Origin: Maribellus luteus
GTDB taxonomy: Bacteria; Bacteroidota; Bacteroidia; Bacteroidales; Prolixibacteraceae
DNA: 64,000 bases
NCBI RefSeq assembly: GCF_003576475.1
Contig: NZ_QWGR01000020.1
Coordinates: forward strand, 29,307-93,306
Direction: 5' to 3'
Positions 9,756 through 17,186 of this stretch are shown here, one piece after another. The first letter of the stretch is position 1, and every line of letters starts with the position of its first letter. The position numbers were made by a program, and so were the translations under genes. The notes beneath the pieces are model-generated. The model was not told the DNA's origin and searched no databases. It worked only from the letters and a program-made list of their open reading frames with translations.

Positions 9756-12700
9756 TTAAAAGTTGACTTGCAGACCCAAGTTAAATACACGTTGAATAGG
9801 ATAGTTGATTCCTTTGCCAGCCATTTCAACATCCCATAGTTTGAAGGCACTTAAAGTGAGCAAGTTTGTTCCGTTAGCGTATACCCTGAATGTATCGAAC
9901 CAAGGCACATTAAATGAATACCCCACTTCGACTGATTTAAGTCTTAAGAAGGCTCCGTTTTGCATATACCAGGTACTGGTTTGAATATTATTTCCGACTG
10001 GTGTTACCGATAACCTTGGCCAGAGGGCGTAAAGGTTTTGGTTCACTTCTGTCCAATGATCATCTGCATAAGCCTTAAGGAAAGCACTGTGTCCGCCACC
10101 TACATTTAAGAATGGGGCAGTTAAAACTGGATCAATCCAAAATGAAGAGCGGGCCGAGCCCTGGAAAAAGAATGAGAAATCAACTTTTTTGTACCCAGCC
10201 GACATACCAAAGCCATAAATTATTTCGGGAACTGTTGGATAACCCACCGGAACCATGTCAAGCGTGGTTATTCTCCCATCTCCATTAACATCCTTGTATT
10301 TTATATCACCCGGCAGGTATTCTCCAAATTGTCGGGGACTGTTGTCAATTTCAGCCTGGTCAACAAACAAGCGTTCTGCAACATAGCCCCATACCTGATT
10401 CAGAGGTTTCCCAATTCTGGAAACCCATGGAGTAGCACTGTAATCAGGTTCTTCAAATTTAACCATTTCGCTATGCGTATAGGTGAAATTTGCACGGCCA
10501 GTAATCCATAGATCATTGGAAAAACTCTGATTGTAATCTATTGACATATCTATACCGTGGTTTTTAGCTTCGCCCAAATTGGCCCGTACTCCAGCTTGCA
10601 AGCCCATACTGGCAAGAGTAATTCGATCCATCAAGATATTTGTACGATATTCTCCAAAATAGTCAGCATGGATATTTAACTTATCGAACAATCCTAATTC
10701 AAACCCGACATTGTATTTGTGTCCAATCTCCCATTGAATCTGATCGTTTTCGTATCTGCTGATACTCACCCCTGGCTTATAATAGTCGAGTTGGGTACCA
10801 AATTGTCCACCTCTACTGATATTATTGAGGGAAACTTCTGAAAGGAAAAAGAATCTGTCGTATTCGTTGCCAATGGCATCGTTACCTACTAAACCATAAG
10901 TCGCTTTTAATTTTAAGTTGGATATTCTGTTTTTATAGGCTTCAAAGAATGGTTGGTTACTAATAATATAACCAAGCCCGATAGATGGAAAGAATCCAAA
11001 GCGGTTGTTTTTGGCAAAGCGTTCAGAACCGTTGTACCCAAAGTTAAATTCGGTAAAATAACGTGAAGCATACGCATAGGTAAACCTTCCGCTTATTCCC
11101 AGATTACGGTAAGGCAGCGACTGTTGCAAACTTCCCGGGTTCGCGGCTTTAGCTTCCCGGGCAATAAAAACAAGCATACCGCTTACATTGTGATCGTCAT
11201 TGAATGTACTGGTATAATTTATTGAGCCTTCGTAGTAGTTGGTAATATTTACTTTCTTTTCGTCCTCGGAGTATGACAAATACTCGGTACCGCTCTGTGA
11301 GTTAAGCTGTGTCAATTTATATGCACCCTCATCATTTTTTCTGATAGAATAATAATAAGGATTGAGGAACCGCCTGATGCCCGAAGTGGCTTCTCTGGTC
11401 GTATTGTAAAGCAATTTTACCGATAAGCCTTTGGTTATCATATCCAGGTTTTGGGATAATTCGAATTGTGACAAAATCAACGACCTGTCTGATTCACGAT
11501 AACCTCTGGTAAGCTCGGCATAAGGATTCAGAAATTCGCCTTCGTTATAGTTACCGTATAGAATGTGTTTTGTATACTGGTGCTCAGCATCCGGTTCGTA
11601 ATATGGGCTGAACAATACAGGGTTCGCATAAAGGGCCATTTTGTAAATGGTTTCACCATCGCTAACAGGCCCTCTGTAATCGTCATAAGTTCCCTGGAAA
11701 CGGATTCCAATTTCAGTAGTTGGTGTGATGTTCAGATTTACGTTCGAGCGTACCAGGTATTTTGTAAAATCAATATCGTTATCAAAGAAGTTTTTCTGTG
11801 CATTTTTTAAAATGCCATTGTCCTGATTTACTGAAGCTGCTACATAATAACGAGCAACTTTACCCCCACCGCTCACATTAAAGTTGAGTCGTTGATTAAC
11901 AGTATAGTCTTTCGTAAGGAGATCAATCCAGTTATTATTGGGGTATAAAAGAGGATCAGCACCTGCAGCCGTACGTTGGATTTTTTCTTCAGTATAATAT
12001 GTTAATCCTAAGGGGTCGCGTGTCAATACAGCTTCATTGTGCTTACGCATAAATGTTATGTTGTCGGCAAATTCTACATTTTTTGTAGCCGTTGAAAAAG
12101 AATTCTCAAAGCGAACATTCACTTTAGATTTACCTTCTTTACCTTCTTTTGTGGTTACTAAAATCACTCCGTTGGCGCCGCGCGCACCATATAGTGCGGT
12201 AGCTGTTGCATCTTTCATAATAGAGAAGCTGGCGATATCGTCAGGTTGCAGACGGGCCAAATCGGTAGCCGAAAGTTCAATTCCATCGATAAGAATCAGC
12301 GGCGATTTCGAATACCCGAATGTTGTGACCCCACGAACAAAAAATTCGGCATTGTCTCTTCCGGGTTCACCACTACGCTGGTAAGAAATAATGCCGGCCA
12401 TTCTACCAGCCAAAGCCGTAGTTAAATTACTGGACGGAACCTTTAGTTCTTCGGTATTAATAGTTTCAATTGAAGATATAACACTTTCTTTCTTTTGCTT
12501 GCCGAATGCAACAACTGTCACTTCATCGAGCTCGTCAACCATCTCGCTCAGTGTCACATCAATTTTTGTTTTGTCATTTACGTCTACAACCTGGCTTTCC
12601 ATACCGATAAACGAAAATTGCAACTTATCGGTTGATTCTACATCAATCGAGTAGTTCCCATCGCTATCGGTGATTACACCTTTTGTTGTTCCGTCAACAA

Positions 12701-12977
12701 CAATTGTAGCACCTGGCAAAGGTTTGCCATCTTTGTCAGTTACTTTACCCGTAACCTTATGTGTGTTTTCTGGTCGAGTCGTTGCATTTTCGATTGTGGA
12801 ATTCTTTTCAATCTGATTATCCTTTGCTTCAGCCTGCACACTCAAAACAAAAAGCATGATTAGCAAATAAGCAAGCCTTACTACAACTTTTTGTTTGTTA
12901 AACACGCAACAACCATAATCCGTGCTAAATTTGATTATTCTCATAAGTAGTTTTAAAAATTTGGTAATTAATCTCAT
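9756..12977 (-). CDS. SusC2, TonB-dependent outer-membrane glycan transporter
   Basis: Oligosaccharide importer of the second SusCD pair. Features in order: an N-terminal signal region (membrane-spanning VVVRLAYLLIMLFVLSVQAEA), a carboxypeptidase-regulatory-like domain (HKVTGKVTDKDGKPLPGATI, about 73-150), the TonB-box region (DELDEVTVVAFGKQ), the plug (FVRGVTTFGYSKSPLILIDGI and SIMKDATATALYGARGANG) and a long barrel ending NLGLQVNF. The start is uncertain: ATG at 12977 or ATG at 12944 (MRIIKFSTDYGC), both in frame. First gene of a four-gene operon with SusD2 and two lipoproteins. Unlike SusC1, about 290 bases separate the start codon from the structured leader repeat. Confidence 0.95.
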   Translation of the reverse strand: MRLITKFLKLLMRIIKFSTDYGCCVFNKQKVVVRLAYLLIMLFVLSVQAEAKDNQIEKNSTIENATTRPENTHKVTGKVTDKDGKPLPGATIVVDGTTKGVITDSDGNYSIDVESTDKLQFSFIGMESQVVDVNDKTKIDVTLSEMVDELDEVTVVAFGKQKKESVISSIETINTEELKVPSSNLTTALAGRMAGIISYQRSGEPGRDNAEFFVRGVTTFGYSKSPLILIDGIELSATDLARLQPDDIASFSIMKDATATALYGARGANGVILVTTKEGKEGKSKVNVRFENSFSTATKNVEFADNITFMRKHNEAVLTRDPLGLTYYTEEKIQRTAAGADPLLYPNNNWIDLLTKDYTVNQRLNFNVSGGGKVARYYVAASVNQDNGILKNAQKNFFDNDIDFTKYLVRSNVNLNITPTTEIGIRFQGTYDDYRGPVSDGETIYKMALYANPVLFSPYYEPDAEHQYTKHILYGNYNEGEFLNPYAELTRGYRESDRSLILSQFELSQNLDMITKGLSVKLLYNTTREATSGIRRFLNPYYYSIRKNDEGAYKLTQLNSQSGTEYLSYSEDEKKVNITNYYEGSINYTSTFNDDHNVSGMLVFIAREAKAANPGSLQQSLPYRNLGISGRFTYAYASRYFTEFNFGYNGSERFAKNNRFGFFPSIGLGYIISNQPFFEAYKNRISNLKLKATYGLVGNDAIGNEYDRFFFLSEVSLNNISRGGQFGTQLDYYKPGVSISRYENDQIQWEIGHKYNVGFELGLFDKLNIHADYFGEYRTNILMDRITLASMGLQAGVRANLGEAKNHGIDMSIDYNQSFSNDLWITGRANFTYTHSEMVKFEEPDYSATPWVSRIGKPLNQVWGYVAERLFVDQAEIDNSPRQFGEYLPGDIKYKDVNGDGRITTLDMVPVGYPTVPEIIYGFGMSAGYKKVDFSFFFQGSARSSFWIDPVLTAPFLNVGGGHSAFLKAYADDHWTEVNQNLYALWPRLSVTPVGNNIQTSTWYMQNGAFLRLKSVEVGYSFNVPWFDTFRVYANGTNLLTLSAFKLWDVEMAGKGINYPIQRVFNLGLQVNF

Positions 12978-13270
12978 TTACTAGTTAGGTACCATTTCTG
13001 GTGTGTATCATTTATAGTTATACCCCATAGGCACATCAATTTATATTCACTGACTTACAATACATTAAGAGGAAAAACACAATATGATTCCATAGATATC
13101 CGGAAAAACATATTTTCAAGATAACTTGCAGACAAAGCAGGTATCACGTAACCTTACCTTTATTTATTCTCTCACAAAATGGACGTATTCCAAGAGTTGA
13201 ATAAGTACTGACTATAAAAGAATACGAAAAGTATCACTAACCTCTATTAAGCATCTTTTCATAGTTTAGC
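12978..13270. other. Long untranslated spacer upstream of SusC2
   Basis: No gene seen. This A/T-rich stretch separates the structured leader repeat from the SusC2 start and has no counterpart upstream of SusC1, where the repeat begins 9 bases from the start codon. If transcription begins at the shared promoter, SusC2 has a leader of more than 400 bases. If the third hairpin terminates, the repeat yields a separate short RNA and SusC2 needs a second promoter in this spacer. Confidence 0.4.
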
Positions 13271-13417
13271 ATTTAGTGTTTATACAAAAGCCTGATTAGG
13301 CTGTTATTTAATTACACATGATGTGAAAACATCATTTCAAAACGGTGAATGTTCCCGCATTTACCGTTTTTTAGTTCAGGAAAATCTAATTTTCCACGCG
13401 ATCAATGTAAAGGTAAA
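13271..13417 (-). repeat. Structured leader repeat, copy 2 (upstream of SusC2)
   Basis: Bases 13271-13377 are identical to copy 1, and 13378-13417 differ at four of 40 positions. The three hairpins lie at 13370-13339, 13335-13318 and 13302-13289. The -7-like TACCTTTA box is at 13415-13408 on the minus strand. Identity over the transcribed, folding part with decay outside it suggests either recent duplication with conversion or selection on the RNA. Confidence 0.75.
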
Positions 13418-13472
13418 CGATACTATTTATACTTGCTTATACTTTATTTTCTAATACATGAACTATATTGTC
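13408..13472 (-). promoter_or_regulatory. SusC2 promoter with AraC-type operator candidate
   Basis: GAACTATATTGTC at 13460-13472 lies 44 bases from the -7-like box at 13408-13415, the same spacing as in front of SusC1 and the GH2 operon. The sequence between operator and box differs from that of SusC1, so the conserved distance is not a mere by-product of the repeat. The remaining 13473-13559 stretch, up to the lactonase stop, shows no feature. Confidence 0.6.
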
Positions 13473-13559
13473 CAAACTATTTTGCTGTCGGTAAATTATT
13501 CACACCAGGCAAAAGGATGTAAACCAAATAGTCAACATAAAAAACTACTTTAAGAATGA

Positions 13560-14441
13560 CTAGCTATGAAAAGTATCTGCCACTAAGCCGTTTGCATTTA
13601 CTCTTATGCTAAACAGCTGCCCGTTCAACGGAAATTCCGACAACAATTTTTCGGTGAGGCCTTCTCTGGCAGTGGTAATATACAGGGTATCCAAATCAGG
13701 GCCTCCAAAAGAGCAAGAAGTCACATGCGGTGCCGGAACTTCAACAATGGCTTCTGTTTCTCCATTTACAGGATTCCAGCATCGCACAGCGGCCCCTCCC
13801 CAATGCGCAATCCAGACCCTTCCTTTCGAATCGATTGTCATGCCATCGGGAGCACCTGCTTCTTTAGGTACTTCAAACAATACTCTTTTGTTCGAAGTCT
13901 TACCGCTTTCCAACTCGAAATCATATGCCCAAACACAGTGTTCAAAAGTATCGATATAGTACATAGTCCTTTTATCGGGCGACCATGTCAGTCCATTGGA
14001 TATCGTTACTCCGGCTTGTTTTAGCTGAAGTGTTTTTCCTTCAAAACAATACAGATTTCCGGCTTTTGGGACAACATTTTTGTTCATGCTTCCGATCCAG
14101 AATCTTCCTGCAGCATCACATTTTCCATCGTTAAACCGGTTGTTGGGCATCTCGCTATCAGGGTATTCCACAAGAAGATCCAGTTTACCTGACTCAGTTA
14201 AACCAAGAATGCCTTTTTCAGCAGCCACTATAAGCATGTAGTCTCCCACTGCCGGTACTACAGCACCCACCATACTACCCACATCGTAATGTCGAAAATT
14301 GCGGGTACGAATGTCAAGGCGATGTACTATTCCACGGGTAATGTCTACCCAAAACATTTCATTTAGAATGGGATGCCACACCGGACTTTCACCCAGTTCA
14401 CAAAGAGGTGAACCGGCGACCAATTTCGCTTTATAGAGCAT
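13560..14441 (-). CDS. SMP-30/gluconolactonase-family sugar lactonase
   Basis: Cytoplasmic six-bladed propeller that would hydrolyse a sugar lactone to the free acid. Metal-ligand positions of the family are visible: Glu18 (LGESPVW), Asn149 (TISNGLTWS) and Asp199 (GAPDGMTID); the RFNDGKCDAAGRFWIGSM segment (102-119) carries the conserved Asn-Asp pair. Length of 293 is standard and there is no signal peptide. Last gene of the six-gene operon, 21 bases after the SDR gene. With the SDR dehydrogenase it makes the first two steps of a non-phosphorylating oxidative sugar route (sugar to lactone to acid). The sugar itself is not identifiable; D-galactose, L-arabinose and L-fucose are all possible. 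Confidence 0.85.
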   Translation of the reverse strand: MLYKAKLVAGSPLCELGESPVWHPILNEMFWVDITRGIVHRLDIRTRNFRHYDVGSMVGAVVPAVGDYMLIVAAEKGILGLTESGKLDLLVEYPDSEMPNNRFNDGKCDAAGRFWIGSMNKNVVPKAGNLYCFEGKTLQLKQAGVTISNGLTWSPDKRTMYYIDTFEHCVWAYDFELESGKTSNKRVLFEVPKEAGAPDGMTIDSKGRVWIAHWGGAAVRCWNPVNGETEAIVEVPAPHVTSCSFGGPDLDTLYITTAREGLTEKLLSEFPLNGQLFSIRVNANGLVADTFHS

Positions 14442-14462
14442 AGTAAAAAATTGAAACGTTCG

Positions 14463-15251
14463 TTAATCGTCTTGCAGGATCGCTGACCGGCCGCCATCGA
14501 GCAAATAGGTTGTGCCAGTGGCAAATGCAGCTAAACTGCTCGACAGAAAAGCACACCAGGCGCCTACTTCTTCGGGGGTTCCCAGCTTTCCGGCCGGATG
14601 GAGTTTGATTGTCCGCTGCCTTTCTGCTTCTGCATCCGGAAATGACTCAAACCATTTATCGTTTCCCGGCGTTTCAATAAACCCGGGCGCCAGGCCCACT
14701 ACCCGTATGGCAGGTCCCCACTCAATAGCTAAAGAGCGCACGAGACCGGTTAAAGCGGTTTTGGTTACATTGTACGGAAAGCATCCTTTTATGCTCGAGA
14801 AAGCATGGTTCGAGGTCATAATCACAATCACGCCATTCTCGCTTTTCTCAAGCCAGGGTTTAGCGGCTTTTGCCAAACGCCAATGAGCAGCCAGATTCAG
14901 TTCGTGATTATACATCCAATCGTCGTTGGTACATTGAGCGGCTCCACGAAAAACATTCACCCCTGCATTGGAAATCACAATATCTATTTTTCCAAACTTC
15001 TCACCGGTTTCCTGTACGAATTTTGTTAGCTGTTCTTCCTTGGTTACATCAACCCGACGATAGAAAAATTGTTGTCCAACAGCTTCCAGGTCATCCTTCA
15101 AACTTGTTATAGTTTTATCGTTTTCTTCCGTACGCGAACATCCGGCAATACTACAACCGGCCTTTGTCAACACCTTTACAACTCCGGCCCCAATTCCGCT
15201 GGAAACGCCGGTTACAAGTGCTACTTTGTCTTTCAGATTAATCGCGAGCAT
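14463..15251 (-). CDS. SDR-family NAD(P)-dependent sugar dehydrogenase
   Basis: Classical short-chain dehydrogenase of 262 residues. Seen in sequence: the nucleotide-binding TGVSSGIG (14-21), the NAG motif (95-97), Ser147, and Tyr160/Lys164 (YNVTK), the complete catalytic set. CSRTEEN after the second strand has an Arg at 40, compatible with NADP preference but not proof. It lies between the dehydratase and lactonase genes, so oxidation of an aldose at C1 to its lactone is the most economical role. A 2-keto-3-deoxy-sugar-acid dehydrogenase is an alternative, since L-fuconate pathways use SDRs at that later step. Confidence 0.88.
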   Translation of the reverse strand: MLAINLKDKVALVTGVSSGIGAGVVKVLTKAGCSIAGCSRTEENDKTITSLKDDLEAVGQQFFYRRVDVTKEEQLTKFVQETGEKFGKIDIVISNAGVNVFRGAAQCTNDDWMYNHELNLAAHWRLAKAAKPWLEKSENGVIVIMTSNHAFSSIKGCFPYNVTKTALTGLVRSLAIEWGPAIRVVGLAPGFIETPGNDKWFESFPDAEAERQRTIKLHPAGKLGTPEEVGAWCAFLSSSLAAFATGTTYLLDGGRSAILQDD

Positions 15252-15294
15252 GCAGATTGTTTTATAGTCTAATTTAATGAATATAAATAAGTTT

Positions 15295-16455
15295 CTAAAT
15301 GTAGTAACCTTGCCTGAAGGTACGAATACCAGGATACTTTTTCATTTCGTCTTCAATCAGGTCGACTCCAAGTCCCGAACGTTCCGACAATACCAGTTGA
15401 CCGTCTTGTATTTCAATCGGGTGACTGATTACTGTATCTCTCCAGCTTACATCGTTAAAAATAAATTCCTGTCTGAAGAAATTCGGAATAGCCGCACATA
15501 CATGAGCACTTGCCAAAGTAGACAGTGGACCATTTGGATTATGGGGAGCCAACAAAACATTATAGGTCTCGGCCATTGTAGCCATGCGTTTCATTTCTGA
15601 AGGCCCTCCACACCTGGTGATATCAGGCATAATAACATCAACCACCTGTTTCTCCAACAAATCACGAATACCATACCGGGTATAATGACGTTCGCCTACA
15701 CAAATCGACACTTTCGGATCGATTCGTTCACGCAATGCTTTTAAGGTATTGGCGTTTTCGGGCCCTGCCGGTTCCTCGTACCAGGTAATATTTAACTGGG
15801 CTAAGCGTTCGGCCATAGTTACCGCCGTTTTAAAATTCAGCATGGCGTGTGTCTCGATCATCAAATCGGCATCAGGCCCAATGGCTTCGCGAACGGCCTT
15901 ACTCACTTCATAAGCCCGGTTTTGCTGCTCCTGACTCAACCCCAGATCGGTATTCAGGTCTTCGCCATACAGGTAATTCACATGCGCAAACGGATCAAAT
16001 TTTACTCCTTTGAATCCTGCTTCCATCACTTTACGAGCCTGTGCTGCATAATCCCGAGCGCTATGACTTCCGTTGGTAAACCAATAGTTGGCGTACAAAC
16101 GAATTTTTGTCCGAAAAGCCCCGCCAAGCAATTCATACATGGGCACTCCCAGCACTTTGGCTTTCAAGTCGAGCAAAGCCATATCGATTCCTGATATGGC
16201 ACACATGCTGGCACCAAAGGGGCCCACCCAATTCAGGTCGCGGTAAAGTTTGGTCCAGATAAAGTCGGTTTGCATCGGATTCAGACCAATTATCCGCTGA
16301 CCAGCTTCTTTGGCTGCTGCCTCTACGATTTGGCTTCCCGGCCAGTTGGTGGCTTCTCCGACGCCGGTAAATCCTTCGTCAGTGTATATTTTTAACATGG
16401 TCCAGTTGTATTTCACTCCCTCAACCAACCAAACCTTTACATCTGTTATCTTCAT
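15295..16455 (-). CDS. Enolase-superfamily (mandelate racemase/MLE) sugar-acid dehydratase
   Basis: Would dehydrate an aldonate to its 2-keto-3-deoxy acid. It has the N-terminal capping domain (about 1-115) and the barrel domain. Divalent-metal ligand positions are Glu201 (MIETHAML), Glu227 (WYEEP) and Glu255 (GERHYTR); His203 and His305 (APHNPNGP) correspond to the His residues used by galactonate/mannonate-type dehydratases. The first ligand position, normally Asp, reads Glu here. The KFDPF segment (152-156) lies where racemases carry KxK, so plain racemase activity is unlikely. It sits between the RraA-type aldolase gene and the SDR. Substrate not predictable; 3,6-anhydrogalactonate cycloisomerase also belongs to this superfamily. 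Confidence 0.85.
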   Translation of the reverse strand: MKITDVKVWLVEGVKYNWTMLKIYTDEGFTGVGEATNWPGSQIVEAAAKEAGQRIIGLNPMQTDFIWTKLYRDLNWVGPFGASMCAISGIDMALLDLKAKVLGVPMYELLGGAFRTKIRLYANYWFTNGSHSARDYAAQARKVMEAGFKGVKFDPFAHVNYLYGEDLNTDLGLSQEQQNRAYEVSKAVREAIGPDADLMIETHAMLNFKTAVTMAERLAQLNITWYEEPAGPENANTLKALRERIDPKVSICVGERHYTRYGIRDLLEKQVVDVIMPDITRCGGPSEMKRMATMAETYNVLLAPHNPNGPLSTLASAHVCAAIPNFFRQEFIFNDVSWRDTVISHPIEIQDGQLVLSERSGLGVDLIEDEMKKYPGIRTFRQGYYI

Positions 16456-16482
16456 CGAAAAATATTTTAAATTGAAGTTCAG

Positions 16483-17181
16483 TTACATAATTCCGTATCT
16501 GTTCCAGGCTTCAACGGCGCTCATCCCTTCCTGGATAGCTTTTAAAACCATGCGTTCGCCACGCGCCTTCTCCAATGATCTGGCAAACACCTCATCTTCC
16601 ACTTCACGGGGAACTATACAAACGCCATCTATATCACCAATAACAATATCCCCCGGGTTTATACGCACTCCGCTCATTTCAATAGGAACGCGGTAATCAA
16701 TCACTTTACCACGCGGCGCCTGGTCCTGGGCGTAAGGGCCATAGGAAAATACAGGAAGACCGACTTCGTAGATGCCATTTGTATCGCGCGAGTAGCCGTT
16801 AACTACGGCCCCTGCCCCTCCACACATTTTCACCCTTGTAAGCATCAATTCCCCGACCAACGCGTACGAAGGAGACGAACCGGAGCAGATATACACCTCG
16901 TTTGGCTTTATATCATCCAGAGCTTCCAGCATCAAACCAAAAGGTTTATTCATCAGTGGATTTTTCGAATCCGGACTCAGTTCCTCAAAACAATCAGCCT
17001 CCAGAACAGTCATCGCACGTCCAACGATAAACATTTCTTCTTTCAATGGCCTGATTTGCGGTGGCAAAAACTGGCGTTGCATCCCCATCTTATCCATAAT
17101 ATCGCCAACCACCGCTGTATAGAGTTCTTCCCTGATGAATTTGAAGAGCTCTGTATCATCTTTCCAATAGTTCTGTGTCAT
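16483..17181 (-). CDS. RraA-family (HMG/CHA aldolase-like) protein
   Basis: 232 residues with the RraA fold: the N-terminal AVVGDIMDKMG helix, Arg132-Asp133 in VNGYSRDTNG (the Arg and metal-associated Asp of the class II pyruvate aldolases in this family), and the GDIVIGDIDGVCIVP strand typical of the trimer. The family includes 4-hydroxy-4-methyl-2-oxoglutarate aldolases and the RNase E inhibitor RraA; the preserved Arg-Asp pair and the operon point to an aldolase. In context it could split a 2-keto-3-deoxy sugar acid to pyruvate and an aldehyde, taking the place of a DHDPS- or HpcH-type aldolase. Five bases after the GH2b stop, so certainly co-transcribed. Confidence 0.83.
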   Translation of the reverse strand: MTQNYWKDDTELFKFIREELYTAVVGDIMDKMGMQRQFLPPQIRPLKEEMFIVGRAMTVLEADCFEELSPDSKNPLMNKPFGLMLEALDDIKPNEVYICSGSSPSYALVGELMLTRVKMCGGAGAVVNGYSRDTNGIYEVGLPVFSYGPYAQDQAPRGKVIDYRVPIEMSGVRINPGDIVIGDIDGVCIVPREVEDEVFARSLEKARGERMVLKAIQEGMSAVEAWNRYGIM

Positions 17182-17186
17182 ATTTT

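Noticed and set aside
13560..17181. Reading the SDR-lactonase-dehydratase-aldolase set as a defined L-fucose pathway.
   Set aside because: No residue in these enzymes identifies L-fucose, and the fucosidase is in the next locus; kept only as one option.
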